Positions 1 through 10,165 of a stretch of 64,000 nt of DNA are shown here, piece after piece. The notes beneath the pieces are model-generated. The model saw nothing but the letters and a program-made list of their open reading frames with translations. It was not told the DNA's origin and ran no database searches. The position numbers were made by a program, and so were the translations under genes. Positions within the stretch are counted from its first letter, which is position 1, and each line of letters starts with the position of its first letter. Origin of the DNA: Dipteris shenzhenensis (lineage: Eukaryota; Polypodiophyta; Polypodiopsida; Gleicheniales); assembly GCA_047967505.1 (NCBI GenBank), contig CM106538.1; one strand, given 5' to 3'.

Positions 1-562
1 GCCTGCAAAAACGAGTGGATCTGCAAGGTAGGCAATGCTATACTCAACACACCCACACTATTGGGATGCCAACATACACAACTTGGGTGAGAATCACACC
101 ATTAATTGGCCCCATTGATTGAGCCATACTCTAGGGTGGAAAGGAACATCCAAGGCACATTGATCCAGGCACTTCAACAACATGAAGAACACATGTGCGA
201 TAATATTGACCACATCCTATGGCAAAGTGCTATCTTTTTCAAGACCTTGTAATTCATTCTGAGGCTTTCATCCACATCGAGTGACTACCATCTTCCTGCA
301 CTCATTTTCAATGCTAATGGCAAGATCAATGTCCAAACCACAAGCAAACTCTATTAAAGAGTCATCCTCTTAGAGGCTCACCACATATGTCTCTTTGAAC
401 AGATGGTGGATACATGCTTCTTGGAAACTGAGCAAAAGGTTTATGGTGTGAAGGATTAATTGGCATGTTCCACAACCCACTAGGTTACATGCTTGGCTTC
501 CCAACTCTATGATCATAATCGGCCATAACCCAAGAATGGGTAATAAAATGGCTCCGGGGGTA
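1..562 (+). mobile_element. 3' internal region of a plus-strand Gypsy-like element
   Basis: From about base 68 to 562 this non-coding stretch reads as a diverged copy of the reverse complement of 28725-29290. Both end in the same purine-rich run (gctccggggg here, gatccgggag there) directly before an LTR that starts with TG. In the 28-38 kb element the matching stretch lies between a post-pol ORF and the 3' LTR, so this is inferred to be the tail of another family member whose coding part lies left of the window. No open coding frame survives here. Confidence 0.7.
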
Positions 563-689
563 TGTTAACTCTATGTCAACATGCACTCAAGCAACGTAGA
601 ATGTGTGTGTAGAGTAGCGGCAAAGCTCTACTTGTACTTACATGAGCCTAGGAATAATCTCTCAAGAATCTCTTTTAGGAATCCTAGGA

Positions 690-870
690 ATCCCTCATGC
701 GATTCCTATATGCACATCCTACATGCAAGTTCTAGATCTCCTAAATATGCATTCTACATGCAATTCCTACATGGAATCTCTACATGCCATTACTATATGC
801 GCATCCTAGATGCAATTCCTACATGTAGAGAGAGAAATTTCTACAATTCCTATATGCAAACAAAGAAGAT
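690..870 (+). repeat. U3 minisatellite of ACATGCAATTCCT-like words
   Basis: Short imperfect words such as ctacatgcaattcctacatg recur about every 13-26 bases. The array ends about ten bases before the TATA box. The same array, inverted, occurs in the LTR pieces at 28340-28615 and 37860-38085, so it belongs to the LTR family rather than to this locus. Confidence 0.75.
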
Positions 871-880
871 CTCCAACTTG

Positions 881-888
881 TATAAATA
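881..888 (+). promoter_or_regulatory. LTR TATA box
   Basis: TATAAATA in the context ttgtataaatatc, followed by a conserved stretch with ggaatgaagcccacactctttgg. The other two LTR copies keep the same box and neighbours (28311-28318 and 37840-37847, minus strand). That conservation supports it as the element's core promoter. Confidence 0.65.
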
Positions 889-1486
889 TCTCATGATGGA
901 ATGAAGCCCACACTCTTTGGGGCATTGTGTTCAGTTCTACTTTGGTGTGCTAGGTAATTGTCTCCAATGTCCATGCTCCCTTGCACTCTCACGTCTAATA
1001 GCATATTCTACCCTTGCCTCCTACTCCCTCCTCCTCCAAGCCTGCAACTCCTCCTGGGTCCTCTCCTCTTCCCTTCTTCTCTCTCTCCCACAACCCCTTT
1101 GCTCTTGCACCTTTCTCTCCCACTCCTATGCTTCTCCTAAACCCTTACTCTCCTAGATTAGTTTTTCAACCCTTGACCTCCAAGATCCATGAGGGAGATG
1201 AGTTCACCACCATGTACTTTATTCTGAACCTTGGATCCTCTTTCTAACCTTGAATCTCCTTCTGAATTCCAAAACCTTCTTCTGAATATTGAAACTTATT
1301 CTAACCTTAAATCCCCCATGGAGGCAAAATCCTTCATTCTCCCAACCATGTTGTTGAATTTTTGTTTCATCAAGCATATGTGCAACATCTACTTTTCACA
1401 CTTGAGCCTACATCTCTTACCAAAATATATTCCAAGATCCTATGCTGCACATATTCTTCTACAACAACAATGACATTGATATATCA

Positions 1487-2060
1487 GTACGTGATGAGAG
1501 ATTTGAACAACGGAAGTGGAACGAAAGAGGGTGAGAGAGAGGGAGAGCCAAAAGAGAGAGCCACACAAGTTTTGGTGGGTGCAAAAGACCCTAATCTTCT
1601 ATGTCATCCATATGTATATGTGTTTGAGTATTGTACATAACTGGGGTTAAGGCACAGTGTCCTTTAACCACCACAACCTCCCACTTAAAGGCCAATGTGC
1701 ATTTAAGGGAGAAGAACCAGTGGACATACTATCCAATGCCCAACAATACATGACAATACTCAAACCACTGATAGTACATGATGAGAGGTTTCAACAACGG
1801 AAGTGGAACGAAAGAGGGTGAGAGAGAGGGAGAGTCAAAAGAGAGAGCCACACAAGTTTTGGTGGGTGCAAAAGACCCTAATCTTCTATGTCATCCATAT
1901 GTATATGTGTTTGAGTATTGTACATAACTGGGGTTAAGGCACAGTGTCCTTTAGCCACCACAACCTCCCACTTAAAGGCCAATGTGCATTTAAGGGAGAA
2001 AAACCAGTGGACATACTATCCAATGCCCAACAATACATGATGATACTCAAACCGCTGTGA
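1487..2060. repeat. Tandem duplication, 2 x 287 bp
   Basis: The segment 1487-1773 is repeated at 1774-2060 with only a few substitutions (period 287). It directly follows the LTR end at 1486. On the minus strand it follows the C-terminus of a Copia RNase H relic and contains a purine-rich run (gtgggaggttgtggtgg), so it is probably part of that element's 3' end or LTR, duplicated after insertion. Confidence 0.8.
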
Positions 2061-2064
2061 CTAG

Positions 2065-2760
2065 GTAGACTCTGCATCAGCAAATCTATAGGGTTATCAT
2101 CTGTATGAACCTTGACAAGCTATATGCACTTGTCCTCAAGTACCTCCCTGATGAAATGGTACCTGACCTCAATGTGTTTGGTCTTTGCATGAAAGATTGG
2201 ATTCCATGCTAGTTGAATAGCACTCTTGAATCACTATGCAATGTTGGTACAACTGTATGAATACCCAAATCTCCCACTAGCGGATCAAGCCATATAGCCT
2301 CCTTGCAACCCTCTATGGTTGCAACATACTTAGACTTTGTGCTAGACAAAGCAACACATTTCTGTGCACGAGACATGCGACATCCACAACACTACACCAC
2401 TTGCAAAGGTGAACACATAACCAGAAGTGAATCTCCTACTATCCACATAACCAGAAGTGGATCTCCTACTATCCACATGCCCTACATAGTCTAAATCTAT
2501 GTACCCAAGTACCACATCTCTTCTTTGCGAAAGTAGATGCACATCTATTTGGATCATTCATGTACCTCATGATGCACTTAACTGCCTCCCAATGCCTCTT
2601 TCTTGGATTAGCCATATACCGGCCATCAACTCCCACTACAAATGCAATGTCCTTTCTAGTAGCCTATCATAGAATACATAAGACTCTTGAACCATTGATG
2701 CATAAGGAACCTTGGCCATCATGGCCCTCTCCTCATCTTATTTGGGACTATCTTATAGAG
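2065..2760 (-). pseudogene. Ty1/copia RT-RNase H C-terminal relic
   Basis: The minus strand encodes, with frameshifts, the end of a Copia polyprotein. A GYIDLDYVGHVDSRRSTSGY-type stretch matches the Copia RNase H start (the usual pattern is a YxDxDxAG core followed by RRSTSGY). Further on come SKYVATIEGCKEAIWL and LAWNPIFHAKTKHIEVRYHF, both typical of the RNase H C-terminal half, ending near DNPIDLLMQSLP. Part of the RRSTSGY segment is duplicated at 2440-2490. No integrase or gag is seen nearby, so the copy is truncated and dead. Confidence 0.82.
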
Positions 2761-2939
2761 AAAGTAATTTTTACTACATAAATGATGCAAGATACCTAGC
2801 AAACCCTATTCTCTAGATACATTTATAAAAAATCCTCATTCTAACTGAAAATATCTCTTTCTAATCTAGGAAATCTCTATAATTTCCTAGTTTACTATAT
2901 ATATGAACTAGATCTAGGTAGGTAGCTCTACTGACACAC

Positions 2940-4160
2940 CCCTGTGTTTATTCGAATTCCATAATCTTAGCATATAACCACATGTTTTGTTTTTCAAAAA
3001 ATGGATTTAATACATAGCAATATGTATTTTGCACATAGCACTTTGCATTCAATACATAGCACTTTGCATTTTGCACATAGAACTTTGCATTTGCTACATA
3101 AACCACACATTTGTGTGGGGGAAGAGTTGGCACACTTCCTCTCCAAAAATTATAAGACCAAGGAACGTGCCTTTCTGTAAGTTCATTTCAATTTATATTT
3201 AGCATAAATGCAATTTGGATTTTTCATGTAGCAATTCGAAATCTTCATGTAGCACTTTGCATTTGTCTTAGAGCACTTTGCATTTGGCTTAGAGTACTTT
3301 GCATTTAGCACATAACCACACATTTGTGTGGTGGGAGAGTTGGTACACTTCCCCTCCAAAAATTATAAGACCAAGGAATGTGCCCTTCCTTGTGTTCATA
3401 TCAATTTGCATTTATCACTTATCAATTTGCACATAGCATATAGCAATTTGAATTCAGCACATAGCACTTTGCACTTAGCACATAACCAACGTAAAAGTTT
3501 TAAGACCAAGGAACATGCCCTTCCTTGGATTTATTTCACTTTGCATGAACATAGCAATTTGAAATTGGCATAGAGCTTTGCATTTGGCACATAGCATTTG
3601 ACTTTGATCACATAACAATTTGAACTTGGCACATAGCACTTTGCATTTGGCATGTAGCACATAACCACACATTTGTGTAGGGGGATAGTTAGCATGCTTC
3701 CTCTCCAAAAATTAAGACCAAGGAAAGTGCCCTTCCTTGGGTTCATATCATTTTATTTAAGCACATATCAATTTGAAATTAGCATAGAACTTTGCATTTG
3801 GCACATAAAACTTTGCATTTAGCACATAGTACTTTGAATTTATCACATAACAATTTGAATTTGGCACATAGCACTTTGCATTTCACACGTAGCACTTTGT
3901 ATGTAGACATAACCACACGTTTGTATAGGGGGAGAGTTGGCGTGCTTGCTCTTCAAAAATGATAAGACCAAGGAATATGCCCTTACTTGGGTTCATATCA
4001 TTTTATATTAGCACATAGCAATTTGAAATTGGCATAGAACTTTGGCACATAGTACTTTGCATTTCGTACATAAATTGTGATATTATCACATAAGAATTGG
4101 AATTTGTCACATAAAAGTCTACAGTCTCTACACTAGCACTTTGCATTTATTGTGTATTGA
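2940..4160. repeat. Higher-order tandem array of CACATAGCACTTTGCATTT words
   Basis: A word of about 20 bp (agcacatagcactttgcatt and variants) recurs throughout. It is interrupted by a longer block containing accacacatttgtgtgg, then gagagttgg, then ccaaaaattataagaccaagg, then a tgcccttccttgg-like stretch. Full blocks occur near 3100, 3310, 3660 and 3910, with a partial block near 3485. Open frames inside it are repeat shadows. Confidence 0.85.
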
Positions 4161-4686
4161 TATTAAAATTTTGTCTTATTGAAACCAAGTAGTGCCTGAT
4201 CAACCTCACCCATACGATTTGGTCACCCTTTAGAGTAGTTGATTCACTATCAATACAACAACCATCAAATCTAGCAGCTCTATGTAAAAGACCTTAGCAT
4301 TTGTTTAGAAAATAATGAGCTTTCCTATAATTCCCTCCATCTCATGCACCCTCTTCACCTTCTTCTTGTCCCTCTCCTATATTTCCGATAGTGCAATCAA
4401 CCTTACTTGCTACAAACATAAGCAGTTTTACTCAGACCTATAGCCCTTTTGCCAATTCTACCTAACGCTACTCTTTCATAGTAGCAAGCCCTCTAAAAAG
4501 ATGAGTTCATAAAAGATGAATGTAGTGCTACTAGCATGGGTTTTTGACTATCCTACAAAGAAAGTCACCTTCTTATATCAATCAAAAGTCAACTTCTTGC
4601 TATAAAAGTAAGAGAGCAATATACATAAACCTTACCATGATAGTCAAAAATCTAAAAGCCAATGGTTCAACATCACTTGCTATCAG
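4161..4686. other. No recognisable feature
   Basis: AT-rich single-copy-looking sequence with only short chance frames between the tandem array and the gag-only element. Confidence 0.5.
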
Positions 4687-4691
4687 CTATC

Positions 4692-4850
4692 TATTGGGAT
4701 ATCTCAAGGTGTATGCCTCAGGCACACCTTGGTTTCTATGTGTGAGTGCTAGAGGCACAGTTAGGTGCCCATAAGCACAGTTAGGTGGTGGTAAGCCACA
4801 TAGGATGATTGAGAGAATCTAGGAGCAGATTGAGGAGATGATTGTGGAGC
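4692..4850 (+). repeat. Truncated 5' LTR
   Basis: It matches 6017-6175 with a constant offset of 1325 and only about two differences (TA for TG at the tip, and one g/a near position 4832). Homology stops at ggagc (4846-4850). The 3' LTR continues for another 128 bp that this copy lacks. Confidence 0.88.
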
Positions 4851-5636
4851 AGATGAAGGTGAAATTTGCATTGATGAGGGAAAACCTTTGGGGACTTGTA
4901 AAACCGGCTTCAACTTCTTCTTCTACAGCCTCCAATGCTGGAGAATACTCAGCTCCGACATGCCCGGCAAGGGATCCCACTAGAGAGGAGAAAGCATATG
5001 GTATCATTGCTCTTCCTTTAGGAGATGATTATATTCATCACATCTCTGACTTAGAGTCTCCTTCAGAAGCTTGGCAGAAGCTTGACATGATTTTTGGTGC
5101 TAGCTCTCACATCTCAAATTATCACTTAAAATCTCTTTCTTTGAATTGAAGATGGTTAGTGCACTCCTTTGGCAGCCCATGTCAATTACATGCGGAGTCT
5201 TATGACTCAACTTGCTTCTATCAACTCTCCTATCACTACAGATGATGCTATGGTAGTGTTGCTTAAGAGTATGCCTGAAGATTATGATCATATTGTTACC
5301 ACTTTAAAAAATCTTCCTAATCCTAATCTTGAAGGTATTATCTCTGCTCTCCAAGAAGAAGAAAGGCACATGGAGCTTAGGAAAGGCAATGACACAGCTT
5401 ATGCCATAAAAGTCCAAAAGGGCAAGTTTTCACCTTGCAATCATTGTGGGAAGACAAATCACCACTCAAAGGACTGCTTCAAAATCAATCCATGCAAACA
5501 CTGTGGCAAAAACAATCATCATGAGAAGTTTTGCAGAGCCAAAAAGGAAGCAACTTCAAAGACAGAAAATGCCAATCTACTTTCAGTTGATGTGCCTCCA
5601 CAAGATGAGGCATCCTTTGAAGATTATGCTTTTTAA
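4838..5636 (+). pseudogene. Copia-type gag with two zinc knuckles, frameshifted
   Basis: The first part (4838-5149) shows the Copia gag core (a PTREEKAYGIIALPL-like segment, then SEAWQKLDMIFGA). A stop and frame change near 5150 move the reading to 5169-5636. There HVNYMRSLMTQLASI, then MPEDYDHIVTTLKNLP and ISALQEEERHMELR are classic gag. Two CCHC knuckles follow at residues 90-103 and 109-122 of the second part, each C-X2-C-X4-H-X4-C. The frame ends at an in-frame TAA and no pol follows. The normal start is lost to the LTR-gag deletion. Gag would form the particle and bind RNA; this copy is broken. Confidence 0.85.
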
Positions 5637-6016
5637 ATCATCTCTATGTATGCTCCAGATCTCTCTTTTTATGTTGAGTCAAGGTACTCAGCCTGGATAG
5701 TCCTCCAAAATGAATGAAATAAACTATTGTGTTTTGTGTGTTTTGTAAACACCTCTGGTCACCTTATGATATAGGGCATGTGTATGTTTTTTTGTTCCAT
5801 GGTACCTCCTGCAGACATTGTGTGCATGTACATGCAGGGGACATAACCATTGGAAGGTCTTTTTGTATCCCTTTTGTTTACCTTACACCCATGGGAACCC
5901 TTGCTAGCTTGAGATCCTAGCCATTGATAGATCCATGACCACCATGAGATGGCATGAGACACCTTGTGCTAGCTGTATCCTTGACATAGCCTGAGGCATT
6001 CCCTTGAGGGGGGGTT

Positions 6017-6303
6017 TGTTGGGATATCTCAAGGTGTATGCCTCAGGCACACCTTGGTTTCTATGTGTGAGTGCTAGAGGCACAGTTAGGTGCCCATAAG
6101 CACAGTTAGGTGGTGGTAAGCCACATAGGATGATTGAGAGAATCTAGGAGCAGATTAAGGAGATGATTGTGGAGCTCTGAAGTCATCAGTGATGTCAGTG
6201 AGCATGTAAGAGGTGCCTACATAAGGACCTCACTCTTCTTCATTCTATATGCAAGTATTCTAAGTTTGTGTTCACTCTATTCTTTCCTTTCAGTTTACCA
6301 ACA
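6017..6303 (+). repeat. Complete 3' LTR of gag-only element (287 bp)
   Basis: Begins TGTTGGGATATCTCAAGG and ends TTTACCAACA, with 6-bp inverted ends TGTTGG/CCAACA, and is followed by target repeat CTATC. The second half, absent from the 5' copy, carries ctacataaggacc and a pyrimidine-rich end typical of R/U5. Confidence 0.86.
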
Positions 6304-6308
6304 CTATC

Positions 6309-7189
6309 TATAGCCAACTCGTCATTGTGTGGTTGGCTTGAAATAGTTAGGCTTTCCCACAGCAAGAATTACTCTCATACCCTATCACAAAAGTGCATAC
6401 TTACAATAAAATCTTGTTGGAGATCCTTGGAAGGTTCTTCAAGCTATTTGATGAAGGGTTGTTAAACATCCCTCCACTTATGGAGAACTTGCTTTATTGC
6501 AACTACAATGGTTGGCAATAATTGACTATAAGGAACAAAAGGCTTGAAGAATCATGATGCCTTGGCCTTGTATCAGCAACAATGCACTACATTGACGAAT
6601 GCACAAAGTAGAAGAATCTCTCACCCAAGGGATCCTCTAATTGAGCTTAAAACATATATTTAGTCGTATGTTTAGATATCCCATTACAAATCTCTTATTA
6701 GATCCTTTGTCTATGTACCAAGACTCCTATGAGAGCATTTGGAACTACAAACTCCACCTTTATATTGTTGATTCTTAGGACTTCTCCACTCAATTTGTAA
6801 AAAGATGAGAAATAGTCCAAACTCTAAATTGTTATCATGTTGGCGTTAGTACCTTTATCATTTACACAGTGAAAGCTTTCACATGTATTCTTAACAAAAC
6901 CAAACTCTGCCTCATAAAAAGATTTAACTTGATCATCAACATACTAATTTAGCATGCCCCAACTACAAGAGTTGGGGAATGGCGTTTCTAGGTTCAAGAT
7001 CCCAAGTATGGTACTGTAACATTACAAGATTCAAAAAGATACTGTGCAATGTATCATAAATAATCAACAGATTGCTTTTTTAGATCAACATTCTTCTATC
7101 TTTCTTCCATCAACAAAGGATACTCTTGTGATACCATAGCAACACTTGGACAAAGCCTTTCTCTTTCACTTAATGGAATGTTCCTTTAG
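6309..7189. other. No supported gene; possible decayed PPR C-terminal tail
   Basis: No coding signal holds up. Because the minus-strand PPR pseudogene reaches an E+ motif near 7190-7300, a decayed tail of that gene (for example a DYW region) may lie at 7000-7190, but I cannot recognise it. Confidence 0.4.
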
Positions 7190-7748
7190 CTTTGTGTCAG
7201 ATGTTTTTGCTTGGGAATGTCCTGTGTGACCCCTTAATAGGACTGCACACCGTTGCTGGCTTCAACCCAACATCTCTATTGTCTTGGCTTCTTCCATGCT
7301 TGTCCTATCAGTCTCATTGCCTCCACCTTCTTCTTGTCATCCTACATGCTAGCATCTGCATGGATGTCTGCATGGATGTTAGACATCAACACATAAGCTA
7401 AGTATCCTTTTCATTGAATTACAATGCATGTTCAAAGGCCAACCTAATTCCAAATGACATATCACCCCAATGGCATTTTTGATAAGCACCAAACACTATA
7501 TGCCACACCACAATATTAGGATGAAAAGGCATTTTCTTGAACATTGATAGCACCTCGTCGAGACCTCATCCAATTGGCTTGCATGACCAAGGATATCAAC
7601 AATGGTAAATGTGTTCACCTTCTCCTAGCTGGTGATATCTTGCAATTAGTGCATTTGATGAGACTACGTCTCCAACTAGAAGCGTGCCAAGTACTTTCTC
7701 TTCTTTTGCATGCAAGCCACATTTTGCATACATACCAACCATGGTAAT
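7190..7748 (-). pseudogene. PPR pseudogene, 3' part with E and E+ motifs
   Basis: The minus strand reads a PPR repeat (MVGMYAKCGLHAK, then GDVVSSNALIARY). It then reads an E-motif-like stretch (MPFHPNIVVWHIVFGAYQK, later RLAFEHAL) and an E+ like stretch (KKVEAMRL, CWVEASNGVQSY), with several stops and frameshifts. Plant PPR proteins of the PLS class use such C-terminal domains in organelle RNA editing. The gene is split by the transposon at 7749-14250: its upstream repeats continue at 14251-16020 on the same strand. If one TAAT copy is removed, the repeat motif VGNTLVGMYAKCG becomes recognisable across the junction. Confidence 0.82.
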
Positions 7749-7777
7749 GGGAAGTAGCAAGCTAAGGGTGTCCACTT
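7749..7777 (+). repeat. Left terminal inverted repeat
   Basis: Starts GGGAAGTAGCAAGCTAAGGG and runs on through tgtccactt. It is the reverse complement of the right end apart from one t/c change and one extra C in the right copy. It directly abuts TAAT. Confidence 0.88.
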
Positions 7778-8539
7778 TTTGTTCACTCCCCATTCCTTAG
7801 GAGGTGGAAAAACAAGCTTTTTAGCACACAAAAATGCAAATCTCAACTGCTTCCCTATGGATCTAGTCTTTGAAGTCTTCAGACACAACATCACACTTGC
7901 TATTGTGTACACAATCATATAGTCTTATCGAAAATTCGATGCACACACAAAAAATTTCTTTGTGTCACACGGCATGGTTCCAGGGTGGTCACACCTTTGT
8001 CATGAACAGACAGTGTTATATTAAATTCTAAATTTCCCACTCATTTTTCATTAAATGTTATTGAAACTTTGTAAGTGGTCTCTTTACATTATGTAGAGCT
8101 TAACTTGATTTATTGGTAATTTTTTGAATGATTTATGTAATTATAAATAATTATTTATAATAAATAAAGTCATAAAATACATGCATTTTAGTAGCACACC
8201 ACATTTTTTTAGTATTTTGAATAATTAAGCAAATCCAATTTGGTGGAAGGTTAGTAGGCACATAAGGGTGTGTGGTTGAATCATCAAATCCCAAATCCAA
8301 CGGTTAGATTTAGGAAGATTGAAGTTTAATTTTTACTTTTACTCCTCTGAGGATCAACAAAGAATATTAAAAATAAATCTAGTAATTCTCAAACATGACC
8401 AAACATTTGAAAAATGTCAATATTATTATTCTCCACATGATGAATAAGGGGAAAAAATTTTGGTTAAATTCGAGTAAGGGAAACGTACGATATGGCCTCC
8501 AAGAGTGAAATCTCCCTTTTGTGGGGGAAAAAGGGCCAC

Positions 8540-8583
8540 CCAAGCCTAATACCAAGACAAGGTAGGCTTGGTATTAGGCTTGG
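8540..8583. repeat. 17-bp perfect inverted repeat (hairpin)
   Basis: CCAAGCCTAATACCAAG at 8540-8556 is exactly reverse-complemented at 8567-8583, with a 10-base loop. It lies in the left non-coding part of the transposon. Confidence 0.85.
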
Positions 8584-8649
8584 TGAGGTAGGCTAGGAAC
8601 ATCACCGACCCTAGTGGCAATCCTTTGGAGTGTTCATGTTGCCCATGTG

Positions 8650-9050
8650 GAAGGCTGAGTCATCTAGTTTTGCCTTACAACCATGCCACGTTGTTAGACC
8701 GCGTGGTGCCATGTCATCAAGGAGATGTGACATCACTCCTTGCCATGTCACCTTACATTGCCACACGTGCTGCCACATCAGCCACATGTGCCACCTCATC
8801 ATTCCACATCATAGGAACTCTTGGAGCCATGTCATCACACCTTGCCATCTTGGCATACCCCATCAACCTTGCCATGTCACCAATCCCTCCACCTCAATTT
8901 GCCATGTCAATCTACCACCTCATGAATGCCAACTCATCCTGCCACATCACATTTCCACATCATGGAAGAGACTCATATATTCCACACCATATTGCCACAT
9001 CATGACCATGCATGGTGCCACATCAGCCACATCTATACACATCACGATGT
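8650..9050. repeat. Irregular array of TGCCACATCA-type words
   Basis: Words such as gccacatca, gccatgtca, tccacatcat and gccacctcat occur more than twenty times in 400 bp, on average every 15-20 bases without a fixed period. The reverse-strand consensus is close to TGATGTGGC. The open frames here translate to Met/His/Cys-rich repeats and are not genes. Confidence 0.75.
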
Positions 9051-9063
9051 GCGCAAGGCATAG

Positions 9064-9347
9064 AATACCTCGATTGAGGTTTATGACTGCGATGTGCGAG
9101 GCATAAAATACCTCGATCAAGGTTTATGACCTGCATGAGGCATGGAATACCTCGATCGAGGTTTATGACCTGCATGAGGCATGGAATACCTCGATTGAGG
9201 TTTATGACCTGCATGAGGCATGGAATACCTCGATCGAGGTTATTGACCGTGGGGTATGTACCTCGATCGAGGTTTATACCTACGTGAGGCATTGAATACC
9301 TCGATCGAGGTATATTACCTAGGCTTATCATACCTCGATCAAGGTAT
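9064..9347. repeat. Left palindrome array (about 8 copies)
   Basis: Eight copies of TACCTCGATCGAGGTA or one-base variants lie at roughly 40-base spacing. They are separated by ttatgacctgcatgaggcat-like spacers, so both the palindrome and the spacer repeat. The palindrome is perfect over 14-16 bases. The same word occurs in the right array of this transposon; I saw it nowhere else in the window. Confidence 0.9.
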
Positions 9348-9494
9348 TAGTAGAACAAAACTGGAATAAAATCAAACGATGCAAATATTCAAAATTAACG
9401 TTGGATCCCAGCCAATTAGTTTCAATCTTAGCACCTTCTCCACCAATAATAATGAAGAGCAATCTAAGAGCAATCTAGTGGATGAGGTTAGGCT

Positions 9495-9504
9495 CTCTAT
9501 AAGA
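9495..9504 (+). promoter_or_regulatory. Possible TATA box for the transposase
   Basis: The string ctctataaga sits about 90 bases upstream of the ATG at 9592 that opens the first plausible transposase frame. Position and sequence are suitable, but nothing else supports it. Confidence 0.35.
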
Positions 9505-9591
9505 CACCACGTTTTGGTTCATTTCACCCATTCTTAGCCATTCTTGCCTCCTCATCACTTTGTCACACCTTCCATCCTACTTTCATTGAGA

Positions 9592-10165
9592 ATGGGTTCT
9601 CAAAGCCGTAGATCTAGTAGACGTGAAAGATGTAGGAACCCCCCCCAAATCTCATTGACGAGGAGTGCAAGCGAAAGGCTCGTGAGCACAAGAGAGCCTC
9701 TAGAGCTAGAGCTCGCGCTGCCACCATCGATCCACCTCCACCTCTACATCCCACCTCTACCTCCACCTCCACCCCCACCCCCACCCCCACCTCGATTGTC
9801 CCCCCATCCTCATCCGCTCCCCTACCTCCAGCCTCCGCCCTTCCCCTACCTCTTCCCCCTCCCCTCGTTCCCCTTGGCGCCTCCACCTCTACCTCTTCCC
9901 CCTCCCCCCTCCCCCTCCCCCTCCCCCTGTTCCCCTTGGCGCCTCCCTTCCCCTCTCCACCCTACCATCTCCCATTGATCCCCTTGCCCCACCTTGCAGC
10001 AGCAGTGTTGCTTCACGACGTGACTTGCTGAAGTCCACTATCCATCATCATACTAGCAAGATTATGCAGTCTTTTTTTTGTGACCTCATGCCAGCTTCGC
10101 AGTCTTCTCTTCTCACGTCCTTGATTGATCACCATGACTTGGTAGATGAGGCTTGCTGGTCTTGG
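9592..10165 (+). pseudogene. Transposase N-terminal region, frameshifted and proline-rich
   Basis: ATG at 9592 opens an Arg/Ser-rich start that runs into a run of eight C. Just after it the better coding frame shifts, reading a basic segment (DEECKRKAREHKRASRARAR) and then a long Pro/Ser/Thr tract. Near 10000 the sense moves to a third frame (SKIMQSFFCDLMPASQSSLL, then SLIDHHDLVDEAC) before stops near 10165, where the main transposase frame from 10146 takes over. Homopolymer and C-rich slippage probably caused the shifts. A basic, disordered N-terminus would suit DNA binding, but no domain is recognised. The long proline-rich open frame at 9544-9978 is a low-complexity frame, not a separate gene. 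Confidence 0.5.

Larger units (their letters stand above)
563..1486 (+). mobile_element. 3' LTR of Gypsy-like element (about 924 bp)
   Basis: The LTR begins TGTTAACTCTATG after a polypurine tract and ends ATATCA, giving TG...CA ends. It has a minisatellite of TGCATGTAG-type words, then a TATA box at 881-888, then a pyrimidine-rich leader, then a segment ending in CAACAACAATGACATTGATA. Related LTR pieces occur at 28268-28724 (minus) and 37190-38213 (rearranged). The open frames across 581-1640 are low-complexity or chance frames. Confidence 0.72.
4692..6303 (+). mobile_element. Gag-only Copia-type LTR element (TR-GAG-like)
   Basis: A 1.6-kb element bounded by the 5-bp direct repeat CTATC (4687-4691 and 6304-6308). 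The 3' LTR runs 6017-6303, starting TGTTGG and ending CCAACA. A purine tract (gaggggggg) at 6007-6014 precedes it. The 5' copy (4692-4850) matches the first 159 bp of the 3' LTR almost base for base, but the terminal TG has become TA. It then jumps straight into gag, so the rest of the LTR, the primer-binding site and the gag start are missing. Only a gag frame lies between the repeats; no protease, integrase or RT is present. It is non-autonomous at best. Confidence 0.88.

Noticed and set aside
581-1640. Run of plus-strand proteins of 60-107 residues
   Set aside because: They lie in an LTR with minisatellite and pyrimidine-rich leader; overlapping frames have equal support, so none is real.
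8625-9106. Two overlapping proteins of 126 and 158 residues
   Set aside because: Met/His/Cys-rich translation of the GCCACATCA word array in two frames.
9544-9978. 144-residue proline-rich protein
   Set aside because: Low-complexity C-rich DNA opens several frames at once; a basic coding stretch in another frame fits the transposase N-terminus better.
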